A stretch of 64,000 nucleotides of DNA, from positions 1 to 64,000 of the forward strand of contig JAKOVD010000002.1 of NCBI GenBank assembly GCA_029782215.1, in the 5' to 3' direction. Source of the stretch: Chloroflexota bacterium. Lineage in GTDB: Bacteria; Chloroflexota; Anaerolineae; J102. The position numbers and the translations under genes are program-made. Below the pieces are notes generated by a model that saw only the letters and a program-made list of their open reading frames with translations, was not told the DNA's origin and did not search any database. This document shows, piece by piece, positions 35,914 to 44,155 of the stretch; position 1 is the first letter of the stretch; each line of letters opens with the position of its first letter.

Positions 35914-36000
35914 CCGCGATCGTGCGGCCGGACATGCCGTAGGCAACACGCCTTACGTTCGCCATGCCAACGCCCAGAGGCGGAACGGGAGAACAAGGCC

Positions 36001-36777
36001 ATGACAACCGCAGATGCTGTTCCAGTGGGTGGGGAGTTTCTCGACATGCAGGCAGCCGTCGGCATCAGCAAGCATACCGGCGGCATGGAGGCGACCGAGG
36101 AGCTGCTGAAGCTGTGCCACGTCGAGACGGCGCAGGAGGTATTGAACGTGGGGTGCGGAATCGGCGTCGCCTCCGCGCACATCGCCAGGAAGTACGGCTG
36201 CCACGTCGTAGGTGTGGACATGTCGGACAAGATGATCGCCTGGTCGCAGCGCCGTGCCCGCGAGGCAGGGGTCGAGACCCTGGTCGAGTGCCGGGTGGCG
36301 AATGTCCTCGACCTGCCCTTCGCCGCCGATCGTTTCGATGTGGTCTTCTGCGAATCCGTGCTGATCTTCGTCGAAGACAAGGCCCGCGCCATCGGCGAGT
36401 GTGTGCGGGTGGCAAAGCCGGGAGGTTACGTGGGATTGAGCGAGGCCTTCTGGACGCAGCTCCCGCCGCCCGAGCTGTTGGCGCAGGTGAAGACTGCGAT
36501 CGGTCCGGCGACGCCGCCCTTCACCGCCTGGCAGGCGCTGTGGGAGGCGTCGGGGCTGCAGGAGCGTGTAATCAGGACGTACCAGACAGATCCCCGCACC
36601 GAGATGAGCGACCGCATCCACTGGATAGGCTGGCGCTGGCTGGTGCGGGCCTGGGGCCGGGCGCTGCGCCTTTATGTGACCAACCCTGCCGGCCGCAAGG
36701 CGATCAAGGAGACGTTCGAGGTGCCGCCGGGCATCATGCAGTATCTGGGCTACGGCCTCTTCGCCGGCAGGAAGTAG
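36001..36777 (+). CDS. SAM-dependent methyltransferase
   Basis: A 258-residue class I methyltransferase. Motif I is VLNVGCGIGVASAHIA near residue 48, the acidic end of strand 2 is VVGVDMSDKM, and motif post I/IV is DVVFCESVLIFV. The C-terminal part (IHWIGWRWLVRAWGRALRLY) is long, basic and aromatic, so the acceptor may be a membrane or lipid-like molecule. It belongs to the UbiE/Coq5-like group of small-molecule methyltransferases, and the substrate is unknown. I chose ATG 36001 after GGGAG. An upstream GTG at 35902 would place the start inside an inverted repeat. Confidence 0.87.
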   Translation: MTTADAVPVGGEFLDMQAAVGISKHTGGMEATEELLKLCHVETAQEVLNVGCGIGVASAHIARKYGCHVVGVDMSDKMIAWSQRRAREAGVETLVECRVANVLDLPFAADRFDVVFCESVLIFVEDKARAIGECVRVAKPGGYVGLSEAFWTQLPPPELLAQVKTAIGPATPPFTAWQALWEASGLQERVIRTYQTDPRTEMSDRIHWIGWRWLVRAWGRALRLYVTNPAGRKAIKETFEVPPGIMQYLGYGLFAGRK

Positions 36778-36814
36778 CAATCGTGGCTCGGATAGGGTAG
36801 CAGGACTTCTGCAT

Positions 36815-36842
36815 TTGACACCTGCGCTGCCTGATCTATGAT
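36815..36842 (+). promoter_or_regulatory. Promoter of the aminomutase operon
   Basis: TTGACA at 36815-36820 and TATGAT at 36837-36842 are spaced by 16 bases. Transcription would start near 36849, some 120 bases ahead of the aminomutase start. Confidence 0.82.
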
Positions 36843-36902
36843 TGAGGGGTGAATTGATGCGCCGCGTTGTAGCAGCGCTACGGCGGCGTCACTTAACCCG
36901 CG

Positions 36903-36941
36903 AACCTGTCTTGGAGCTTGTCGACGAGACGGGTTTTTTCT
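36903..36941 (+). terminator. Terminator-like hairpin in the aminomutase leader (candidate attenuator)
   Basis: AACCTGTCT at 36903-36911 pairs with AGACGGGTT at 36927-36935 (one G-U pair) around a 15-base loop, followed by TTTT. It is placed after the promoter and before the gene, so most transcripts may stop here. The short Arg-rich frame from 36857 (MRRVVAALRRRH) runs through it. Confidence 0.7.
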
Positions 36942-36969
36942 TGCCATTGACAAGGAACGAGGGCGCCGG

Positions 36970-38451
36970 GTGCGGCGTCTACAACCTGCCGAACAGGCAA
37001 AACGCGACCCGGATCATCCCCTCTACGTACAAGACATAGCCAACCTCCAAGGAGCCCACTCACTCGAGATGCAAGATCAGGACCTGCCCCTGGAAATCGA
37101 AGAACCTCCCAGTAGTCCCCCAAGTCCCTGGGAGGACGTTCCCCTCAGCCAGTGGAACGACTGGCGCTGGCAGCTCACTCACCGACTCAACACCGTCGCA
37201 GACTTCGCCCGGGTCATCCGGCTGACCGATGATGAAATCACTGGCCTGTCGGCTCCCGGGCGTTTTCGTGTCGACGTGACTCCCTATTTTGCCACCCTGA
37301 TGGACCCGGATGACCCCAACTGTCCCATCCGGCGGCAAGTCGTGCCGACTGCGGCCGAGCTGATGCCGTTTCCGGCGGAAATGGACGACTCTCTGGCCGA
37401 AGACGCTCACTCACCGGTCCCCGGTGTGGTGCACCGCTACCCGGACCGCGTCCTGATGCTGGTGACCACCCAGTGCGCCAGCTACTGCCGCTTCTGCACC
37501 CGCAGCCGCATGGTCGGCAACCCGGAAGCGCAGTTCAGCCGCGCGGATTTCGACCGCCAGCTTGACTACCTGGCACGCACACCGCAGGTGCGCGATGTCT
37601 TGCTGTCGGGCGGGGATGCCCTGATCCTACCCCAGCGGCTGCTGGAAGAGCTGCTGCAGCGCCTGCGGGCCATTCCGCACATCGAGATCATCCGCATCGG
37701 CACGCGCGTGCCGAACTTCCTGCCCCAGCGCATCACCCCTGACCTGGTGGCAATGCTGCGAAAGTACCATCCCCTTTGGATGAACATCCACTTCAACCAT
37801 CCCAAGGAGATCACACCAGCCGTGGCGACGGCCCTGGCCAGGCTGGCAGATGCGGGCATCCCGCTGGGCGCCCAAACGGTGCTGATGGCGGGCGTCAACG
37901 ACTGCCCCCATCTCATGGCCGACCTGATGCACAAGCTGGTGCGCAATCGCGTGCGGCCTTATTATCTGTACCAGTGTGACATGGTGCACGGCGCCGGTCA
38001 CTTCCGCACGCCCGTGGCCAAGGGTATCGAGATCATGGAGGCGCTGCGCGGCCACACGTCTGGCTACGCCATTCCGACTTTTGTGATCGACGCGCCCCAG
38101 GGCGGCGGCAAGGTGCCGATTCTGCCCAACTACCTGCTCAGCCAATCGGAAAGCCGTGTCGTTGTGCGCAACTTCGAGGGCTTTATCAGCACTTATGTCC
38201 AGCCAACGGCCTACCGTTCGCACGATCCGGCTGCCTGCACCTATTGCCAGGCGCACCAAGACAAGACGCGCCGCGATGGCATCGCAGGACTGCTTGCCGG
38301 CCCGGAGCTGTCCATGGCGCCTGAGGGTTGGCGGCGGCGGCACCAGCATCAGGCGGGCGTCGTGATTTTGCCCATCAAGACCCATAACGGTCACAATGGT
38401 CACCCTCGGACCCAGGTTGCTGGTGTCGAGATGATGGAGGCTTTTGCATGA
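36970..38451 (+). CDS. Lysine 2,3-aminomutase (KamA family radical SAM)
   Basis: A 493-residue radical-SAM, PLP-dependent enzyme that moves the amino group of L-lysine to give beta-lysine. N-terminal WNDWRWQLTHRLNTV opens the family fold. The iron-sulfur site is CASYCRFC (Cys169, 173, 176 from this start). HSPVPGVVHRYPDRVL, DVLLSGGDALIL, LAQRITP-type wording (LPQRITPDLV), HFNHPKEIT and YYLYQCDMVHGAGHFRTP are all close to clostridial KamA, including the C-terminal lysine-binding region. Its tail has CTYCQAH, a possible extra metal site. The GTG start has GAGGG before it, and an ATG at 37069 is the alternative. A 4-base ATGA overlap couples it to the next gene. Confidence 0.92.
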   Translation: MRRLQPAEQAKRDPDHPLYVQDIANLQGAHSLEMQDQDLPLEIEEPPSSPPSPWEDVPLSQWNDWRWQLTHRLNTVADFARVIRLTDDEITGLSAPGRFRVDVTPYFATLMDPDDPNCPIRRQVVPTAAELMPFPAEMDDSLAEDAHSPVPGVVHRYPDRVLMLVTTQCASYCRFCTRSRMVGNPEAQFSRADFDRQLDYLARTPQVRDVLLSGGDALILPQRLLEELLQRLRAIPHIEIIRIGTRVPNFLPQRITPDLVAMLRKYHPLWMNIHFNHPKEITPAVATALARLADAGIPLGAQTVLMAGVNDCPHLMADLMHKLVRNRVRPYYLYQCDMVHGAGHFRTPVAKGIEIMEALRGHTSGYAIPTFVIDAPQGGGKVPILPNYLLSQSESRVVVRNFEGFISTYVQPTAYRSHDPAACTYCQAHQDKTRRDGIAGLLAGPELSMAPEGWRRRHQHQAGVVILPIKTHNGHNGHPRTQVAGVEMMEAFA

Positions 38452-39533
38452 GTGGACTACGTGTGGCGGTCATCGCCAACACCAGACAGAACACCTATCT
38501 GGCAGAGGAAGCCCCTGAGGACGCCCTCGCCGAATACGATTCCGTGCATACGGTGCAGGCCATCGCCGACGCCTTGGCCGCTGCCGGCCATACGACACGT
38601 CCGATCGAAGCCGACGAGACCCTGTTCGACACCATCCGTGTCGCCCGGCCCGACATCTGTTTCAACATCGCCGAAGGGCTGCGCGGGGATTCACGCGAGT
38701 CCCATGTGCCGGCCATCCTGGAGATGCTGGGGGTCCCCTACACCGGCGGCAAGGTGCTGACCCATGCCATCTCGCTGGACAAGGGCGTCACCAAGCAGCT
38801 CTGGCGGGACGCGGGACTGCCCACGGCGCCGTTCCAGGTGATGCACAGGGATGACGAGCCTCTCCATCCCGACCTGGCCTTTCCGCTCTTCGTCAAGCCG
38901 GCGCGAGAGGGTTCGGGCATGGGCATCAATGGCCAATCCATCGTGACCGATGAGGACGCCCTGCACCGCCAGGTGGGCTGGGTGCAGGAGTCATACCGCC
39001 AGCCTGCGATCGTCGAGGCCTATCTGCCGGGTCGCGAATTCACCGTGGGGATCCTGGGCAACCGGCTCCCGCCGGGGCGGCGCCGGGGCGGCGCACTCTA
39101 TGACCACCAGGGGTACCACATCTTCCCGGTCCTGGAGGTGGACGCCACGGTGGGCGCGGGCGATGGCCTGTACAACACCCTGGCCAAGTCCTTCCTGCCG
39201 GGGGAGGAGGGTGCACCCGATTATATCTGTCCGGCGCGGATAGCGCCGGCCCTGGCCGACGAGCTGGGTGACCTGGCCGTGCAGGCTTTTGAGGCGGTGG
39301 GCGCCCTGGATGTCGGGCGCGTGGACTTCCGCTTGGGACCTGATGGCCGTCCCTATCTGCTCGAAATCAACACCCTGCCCGGGCTGAATCCTCTCGCCAG
39401 CGACATGTGCATCGTGGCGCGGGTGGAAGGCATCCCCTACGCCATCCTGATCAACGAAATCCTCAACCTCGCCCTGGAACGCTACGGCATCTCTACCCCG
39501 GTCCTGGCCGGGCCGCCGGTCTTTGCCTTCTGA
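38448..39533 (+). CDS. ATP-grasp ligase of the D-Ala-D-Ala ligase type
   Basis: A 361-residue ATP-grasp enzyme. The N-terminal domain begins LRVAVIANTR and includes DICFNIAEGLRGDSRESH. The ATP-binding core has FPLFVKPAREGSGMGI and VEAYLPGREFTVGILG, and the metal site is LLEINTLPGLNPL. This class joins a carboxylate to an amine using ATP. It lacks the usual Ddl serine-loop context and is not next to other peptidoglycan genes. Its start overlaps the stop of the aminomutase gene (ATGA), so the two are translated together. The likely job is to attach beta-lysine or to make a beta-lysine peptide. That is inference. Confidence 0.87.
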   Translation: MSGLRVAVIANTRQNTYLAEEAPEDALAEYDSVHTVQAIADALAAAGHTTRPIEADETLFDTIRVARPDICFNIAEGLRGDSRESHVPAILEMLGVPYTGGKVLTHAISLDKGVTKQLWRDAGLPTAPFQVMHRDDEPLHPDLAFPLFVKPAREGSGMGINGQSIVTDEDALHRQVGWVQESYRQPAIVEAYLPGREFTVGILGNRLPPGRRRGGALYDHQGYHIFPVLEVDATVGAGDGLYNTLAKSFLPGEEGAPDYICPARIAPALADELGDLAVQAFEAVGALDVGRVDFRLGPDGRPYLLEINTLPGLNPLASDMCIVARVEGIPYAILINEILNLALERYGISTPVLAGPPVFAF

Positions 39534-39577
39534 AGCCGGCTGATGGGTGCAGCGTCCTGCTGTCTTGACCTACGACC

Positions 39578-40597
39578 ATGACCCCTGTTCGTATCGGCCT
39601 GATCGGCTTCGGCTACTGGGGGCCCAACCTGGCCCGCAACTTCCACGCCATGCCCACGTGTGAGCTGGCGGCTATCTGTGACAGCAACCCGGAGCGGTTG
39701 GACAAGGCGGCGCTGCAATACCGCAGCAGCACTCTCTACGCGGACGTCGACAAACTGCTGGACAGTGACATCGACGCCATCGCCCTGGCGACGCCGGCCC
39801 GCAGCCACTATGCCCTGGCCCGCGCGGCGCTGGAAGCGGGCAAGCATGTGTTGGTCGAGAAGCCCCTGGCCATGACCACACACGAGGCGCGCGAGCTGGT
39901 GGACCTGGCGGCTGCGCAGGGGTTGGTGCTGGCTGTGGGACACGTCTTTATCTACAATCCCGCCGTCCATTACGTCAAGTCCCTGCTGAACAGCGGGGCC
40001 CTGGGCGATGTCTACTACCTGTACTCCACGCGTGTGAACCTGGGACGGGTCCAGTCCGACATCAATGCGCTCTGGAGCATTGCGCCGCACGACATCTCCA
40101 TTTACCTGTATCTGCTAGATCAGATGCCCACGATGGTGAGCGCGCGCGGCGCCCGGTATCTACACGGTGAAGTCGAAGATGTGGTCTTTCTGATCCTCAG
40201 CTTCCCCAACGGCGTGCTGGCGCACACGCAGGTTTCCTGGCTGGATCCGAGCAAGGTCCGCCACCTCACCCTGGTCGGCAGCCAGAAGATGGTCGTCTAT
40301 GACGATCTGGCCGACGAGGGCAAGGTCAAGATTTACGACAAGGGCGTATCCCGGTTCACCGACGCGCAGTACGGCGAATACCAGTATCGCCTGCACGCAG
40401 GGGACATCGTGATCCCCAAGCTCCCCCTGGCCGAACCCCTGCGCGCCGAGTGCGATGACTTCATCCAGGCCATCCAGACTGGCAAAAAGCCTGTGGCCGA
40501 TGGCGCCAATGGTCTGCAGGTGGTGCGCGTCCTCGAAGCGGCCCAGCAGTCACTGCTCCAGGACGGGCAGCCCGTCACCCTGGCGCCGCAAGCCTGA
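39578..40597 (+). CDS. Gfo/Idh/MocA-type sugar oxidoreductase (WlbA-like)
   Basis: A 339-residue NAD(P)-dependent oxidoreductase. The Rossmann domain starts RIGLIGFGYWGPNLARNF, the catalytic EKP motif is in HVLVEKPLAMT, and the substrate domain carries GHVFIYNPAVHYVKSLL and DLLWSIAPHDIS-type wording (ALWSIAPHDIS) with its catalytic His. The GYWGPN start and GHVFIYNP are typical of WlbA-like dehydrogenases acting on UDP-sugars in surface-glycan synthesis. It is 44 bases after the ATP-grasp gene and may be the third gene of that operon. A DegT aminotransferase that such a dehydrogenase could serve lies 19 kb away. Confidence 0.87.
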   Translation: MTPVRIGLIGFGYWGPNLARNFHAMPTCELAAICDSNPERLDKAALQYRSSTLYADVDKLLDSDIDAIALATPARSHYALARAALEAGKHVLVEKPLAMTTHEARELVDLAAAQGLVLAVGHVFIYNPAVHYVKSLLNSGALGDVYYLYSTRVNLGRVQSDINALWSIAPHDISIYLYLLDQMPTMVSARGARYLHGEVEDVVFLILSFPNGVLAHTQVSWLDPSKVRHLTLVGSQKMVVYDDLADEGKVKIYDKGVSRFTDAQYGEYQYRLHAGDIVIPKLPLAEPLRAECDDFIQAIQTGKKPVADGANGLQVVRVLEAAQQSLLQDGQPVTLAPQA

Positions 40598-40667
40598 CCA
40601 CGCCATGCCCGCCACGCTTGCCCCGGACGGCCGGGGCAAGCGCGGCTGCTTGAGATCAGGTCGAAGG

Positions 40668-41591
40668 CTAGGGCTCCAGCCCCAGCAGGTAGTCGTAAGC
40701 GGCCAGGGCCGCTTTCACACCTTCGCCGGTGGCAATGAGCACTTGTTCGCTGTAGGTGTTGGTGACATCGCCGGCCGCCAGGATGCCGGGACGCGAGGTG
40801 CGGCAGCGGTCGTCCACGACCACGTAGCCATCGGCGTCCAGGTCCACGAGGCCCTTGACGACTTCCGACTGCGGGATCAGGCCCAACTCGACAAACACGC
40901 CGCTGACCGGCACCTCCTGCTCACGTCCGCCCGGATCGCGGATGGTGATGCCGTGCAGGTAGCCGTCGGCGTGCAGTCGCCTGACGGTGTGCTTCTCGAG
41001 GATGGTGACGTTGTCCATGATCGCCAGACGGCGCTTCAGCGGGGAATCGGCGAGCCCTTCCGGTGCGATCAGCAGAACCCGTTTGGCGATGGCAGCCAGC
41101 TCGGCCGTTGACCGCAGCGCCAGCACTCCACTTCCTACCACGGCGGTCTCCCTTTCCCAGAAGAGGGGCGCGTGGCTGATGGCCGAGTAGGAGAGGCCGC
41201 GACCGAGCGACCTTTCCTCATCGGTGACGTTCAGCCGGATCGGTTCGACCCCTGTGGTCAGGATCACGCAGCGGCTGGGGAAATGCTTGCCGGCCTCGGT
41301 GGTGACGGTGAAGGTTTCGTGCTTGGCGCCTGGCTTGGCATCGACATGCTTCACCGTATCACGCACGTGGGCGAAGTCGAGGTACTGGAGCTGGCTGCGG
41401 AACTTGCGGACGATTTCCTCGCCGGTGATGTGCTCGAAACCTTCCAGTCCCGCCAGGTGCAGCCGGTAATTGGCCTTGCCACCCAGGTCGGGAGCGATGA
41501 CAAGCACCTCCAGCCGCTTCTGCAGGCAGTAGGCGGCAGCGGCGAGACCGGCAGGACCGGCGCCAATAATGATGATGTCGTACATAGTCAT
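40668..41591 (-). CDS. Thioredoxin-reductase-like flavoprotein without the redox cysteines
   Basis: A 307-residue FAD/NAD(P) enzyme with the thioredoxin reductase fold. FAD binding is IIIGAGPAGLAAAAY at the start and AAGDVTNTYSEQV at the end. The NAD(P) loop is AVVGSGVLALRSTAEL. The site that normally holds the CxxC disulfide reads SYSAISHAP, with Ser136 and Ser139 where the two Cys should be, so it cannot act as a disulfide reductase. Cys-free relatives include ferredoxin-NADP reductases of this fold, so an electron-transfer role is likely. Its ATG overlaps the malic enzyme stop (ATGA), implying linked supply of reduced nicotinamide. Confidence 0.88.
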   Translation of the reverse strand: MTMYDIIIIGAGPAGLAAAAYCLQKRLEVLVIAPDLGGKANYRLHLAGLEGFEHITGEEIVRKFRSQLQYLDFAHVRDTVKHVDAKPGAKHETFTVTTEAGKHFPSRCVILTTGVEPIRLNVTDEERSLGRGLSYSAISHAPLFWERETAVVGSGVLALRSTAELAAIAKRVLLIAPEGLADSPLKRRLAIMDNVTILEKHTVRRLHADGYLHGITIRDPGGREQEVPVSGVFVELGLIPQSEVVKGLVDLDADGYVVVDDRCRTSRPGILAAGDVTNTYSEQVLIATGEGVKAALAAYDYLLGLEP

Positions 41592-42988
41592 GCCTCCGGT
41601 GGTGGGGCGATATAGCCTTCGCGCATCATGTACTGGGTGATGGCGCGGGAGCGGGCGATAATGTCACTCGCCCGCGTGTGCAATTCCGCTGCGGTCAGAG
41701 AAATGCGGGCCAGATGCTGTTCCTGGGCCTTCATCCCCACCGCCACGGCTTCGCGGGGAAAGACTTCCCAGTCGTCCATGGTGGGCAGGATGTGGTCGGC
41801 GGCCAGCCCGCTGTCCGCAGCCATGTCGGCGAGGGCAGTCGCGGCGGCGATGCACATCTCATCGCTGATCGTGCGCGCCCGCACATCCAGCGCCCCCCGG
41901 AAGATGCCCGGGAAGCCCAGCGAGTTGTTTACCTGGTTGGGAAAATCCGATCGTCCGGTGGCGAAGATGCGAACACCCGCCGCTTTGGCCTCCCAAGGCC
42001 ACATCTCGGGGATGGGGTTGGCCATGGCGAAGACAATGGCTTCGTCTGCCATCTTCTCCACCCAATCTTGTTGGAGCGTGCCCGGGCCGGGTGTGCTCAA
42101 CGAGATGCAGACATCGGCGCCGGCGAGCGCTGCGGCGATATCACCCGTGCGTCCTTCCGCATTGGTGATGTTGGCCAGGCGCCACTTGTCGACGAACTCG
42201 GCCTTACGCCGGCGCAGATCATCCCGCTCGGGGTGGAGAATACCCTTGCTGTCGACCACGGTGCAAAGCTCAGGCCTGACTCCCCAGGCGAACATGAGCC
42301 GGCTGCAGGCGACGTTGGAGGCGCCTGCGCCCTGGAAGACAACCCTCACTTCCTGCGGGCGCTTGCCAACGATGCGCAGGGCGTTCATCAGCCCTGCCAG
42401 GGCAACGGTGGCCGTGCCCTGCTGATCGTCATGCCAGATAGGTATCTCAGCCTTCTCGCGCAGCGTATCCAGGATGCGGAAGCACTTGGGCTGCGAGATG
42501 TCCTCAAGGTTGATGCCGCCGTAGTTGGGCTGGAGCAGCAGCACGGTGCGGATGATCTCGTCCGGGTCCTTGGTGTCGATGCAAATGGGAACGGCATCGA
42601 CGCCGCCAAGATACTTGAAGATCAGGGCCTTGCCTTCCATTACCGGAATGGCAGCCTTGGGACCGATATCGCCCAGCCCCAATACGCGTGTGCCATCCGA
42701 GACGATGGCAATCAGGTTGCCCTTGTTGGTGTGCTCGTAGACCTGGTCGGGATGAGCTTCGATATCTTTGCACGGCGCAGCCACGCCCGGCGTGTACCAA
42801 ATGGCAAAATCATTGACGTCGCGGACCATGCACTTCGGTACGACCTCGATCTTGCCCTTGTAGAAGGGATGAAGCTGCATGGCATCCGCGGCAGGCTTCT
42901 GCGCTCGTGCCAGGAGTGAGTCGACATCCACACCGGACGGTGGTAGTGGCCCCGGCGATGGCGCCGCAGACGAGCGATCTTGGGACAT
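41588..42988 (-). CDS. NAD(P)-dependent malic enzyme
   Basis: A 466-residue enzyme that oxidatively decarboxylates malate to pyruvate. The malic domain has AIWYTPGVAAPCKDIE, YEHTNKGNLIAIVSDGTRVLG, shown here as NKGNLIAIVSDGTRVLG, and IPIWHDDQQGTATV. The NAD domain has VVFQGAGASNVA, ICISLSTPGPG-like wording (VCISLSTPGPG), and FATGRSDFPNQVNNSLGFP. This is the short bacterial form without a C-terminal phosphotransacetylase domain. ATG 42988 follows AAAGGAGG with correct spacing. The frame is open some 55 codons upstream, but nothing there resembles the family. It is coupled to the Cys-free flavoprotein by an ATGA overlap. Confidence 0.95.
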   Translation of the reverse strand: MSQDRSSAAPSPGPLPPSGVDVDSLLARAQKPAADAMQLHPFYKGKIEVVPKCMVRDVNDFAIWYTPGVAAPCKDIEAHPDQVYEHTNKGNLIAIVSDGTRVLGLGDIGPKAAIPVMEGKALIFKYLGGVDAVPICIDTKDPDEIIRTVLLLQPNYGGINLEDISQPKCFRILDTLREKAEIPIWHDDQQGTATVALAGLMNALRIVGKRPQEVRVVFQGAGASNVACSRLMFAWGVRPELCTVVDSKGILHPERDDLRRRKAEFVDKWRLANITNAEGRTGDIAAALAGADVCISLSTPGPGTLQQDWVEKMADEAIVFAMANPIPEMWPWEAKAAGVRIFATGRSDFPNQVNNSLGFPGIFRGALDVRARTISDEMCIAAATALADMAADSGLAADHILPTMDDWEVFPREAVAVGMKAQEQHLARISLTAAELHTRASDIIARSRAITQYMMREGYIAPPPEA

Positions 42989-43513
42989 AATGGTTCCTCC
43001 TTTGCCCAGTGGCATGCTCTTCCTTGAGCTTGAACAACAACCTACCCCATAGAATAAACCCACTTTGACGCGGCGCGCCATGATCTGCGTCATGTCGCCA
43101 CGCGCGGAAATAGTGGTATACTTAGCAAAGGAGCGAGAGAATGCCCCATCCACGCCGTATCGTCATAGGCAGGCAGTGGACACGTCGCAGTGGCAATCGC
43201 GCATGGCGCCCGGGAGTATGGGTCGCGCCCGGTTGGTTGAGGAAAGCGCCGGGCGCCTGTCGTGCCATGACAAGATGGGGATGCCGCCCGACCCGACGGG
43301 CGCCCTCCTGTCACAAGGGTTTGACTTTCACGCCGGACTTGCCGTCCCCAGGTGCCAGGGAACGATGGCATGCTGCGGCGCCTGCCGGCGTTCATTTTCT
43401 TAGGAGCGGTTGACATCTACTATGCCAGGCCGTAGAATGGCCCAACTTGATCCTCCGGCCGTTACATCTGGTTGTTTGGCCGGATAGTGCCCCTAGCAAA
43501 GGAGAACCGAACG
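42989..43513. other. Intergenic region between malic enzyme and hibernation factor genes
   Basis: This 525-base divergent gap holds the hpf promoter (43410-43438). An unverified + frame starts at ATG 43141 after TAGCAAAGGAG, and the same 11-mer recurs ahead of the hpf start. The frame's 90 residues are rich in Arg, Pro, Trp and Gly and look non-coding. Two exact 8-base inverted arms (GCGCCCGG near 43205, CCGGGCGC near 43250) suggest structured RNA or chance GC folding. Confidence 0.5.
43410..43438 (+). promoter_or_regulatory. Promoter of the hibernation factor gene
   Basis: TTGACA at 43410-43415 and TAGAAT at 43433-43438 are spaced by 17 bases, 76 bases ahead of ATG 43514. Confidence 0.85.
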
Positions 43514-44074
43514 ATGAAGCTCATGATCCAGGCGCACAACGTCGAACTGACGGAATGGTTGGAGCAGTATGTAGACAAGAAGATCGGGAAGTTGGGGCGG
43601 TATCTGCCCGGCATCGACGAGGCATTTGTGGAGCTGCGCGAAGAGAAGACGCGCAGCGCCGCCGACCGTGCTGTGGCGCAGGTGACGATTCGCAGCCCTC
43701 GCACCATCCTGCGGGCGGAAGAGCGGTCGGGCGACATGTTCGCCTCGATCGATGCGGTGACGGATAAGCTGGAACGCCGCATCGAACGGTACAAGGGCAA
43801 ACGCGCCCCCAACCACAAGCGCGCGGTGGCCCAGGCCAACACGGTCGTCGAAGCGGTCAGCACCCCGCCTGTTGAAGCAGAGCCCGCCGCCGGCGATCTC
43901 GTGCGCATCAAGCATTTCGAGATGCAGGCGATGGATGCCAATGAAGCCATCGAGCAGATGGAGCTGCTCGGCCACGACTTCTATGTCTTCCTGAATTCCG
44001 GCACTGGGACCGTAAACGTGGTCTACCGCCGCCGGGACAACAACTTCGGCTTGCTCCAGCCAGAGCTTGGCTGA
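43514..44074 (+). CDS. hpf: Ribosome hibernation promoting factor, long form
   Basis: A 186-residue long-form HPF (also called RaiA/YfiA-like). The N-terminal domain (1-110) has VELTEWLEQYVDKKIGKLGRY and the DMFASIDAVTDKLERRIERYK helix that blocks the tRNA sites. The C-terminal domain (about 125-186) has VRIKHFEMQAMDANEAIEQMELLGHDFYVF, cited here by its ends VRIKHFEM and GHDFYVFLN, which dimerises ribosomes into 100S particles. ATG 43514 follows AAAGGAG. It has its own strong promoter and a strong terminator. Confidence 0.95.
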   Translation: MKLMIQAHNVELTEWLEQYVDKKIGKLGRYLPGIDEAFVELREEKTRSAADRAVAQVTIRSPRTILRAEERSGDMFASIDAVTDKLERRIERYKGKRAPNHKRAVAQANTVVEAVSTPPVEAEPAAGDLVRIKHFEMQAMDANEAIEQMELLGHDFYVFLNSGTGTVNVVYRRRDNNFGLLQPELG

Positions 44075-44107
44075 TCTTCCCACTTCGCCTCTGGTTTCGT
44101 CTTTCCC

Positions 44108-44144
44108 GGCCCGCCGGCACCCCGCTCCGGCGGGCCGTTGTTAT
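44108..44144 (+). terminator. Intrinsic terminator of hpf
   Basis: GGCCCGCCGG at 44108-44117 pairs exactly with CCGGCGGGCC at 44127-44136, followed by GTTGTTAT. Confidence 0.8.
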
Positions 44145-44155
44145 CTACGTGACCG

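Noticed and set aside
35902-36000. Longer methyltransferase from GTG 35902
   Set aside because: The added 33 residues are Arg/Cys-rich and lie in an inverted repeat. GGGAG supports ATG 36001.
43240-43400. Possible RNase P RNA, from GAGGAAAG followed by CGCCGGGC
   Set aside because: Only this short word matches. The conserved CR-IV/CR-V words and the expected length are missing.
43141-43413. 90-codon frame with a good ribosome site (TAGCAAAGGAG) and TATACT upstream
   Set aside because: The residues are dominated by Arg, Pro, Gly and Trp, no family is recognisable, and no -35 box accompanies the -10 box. Left as a described intergenic region.
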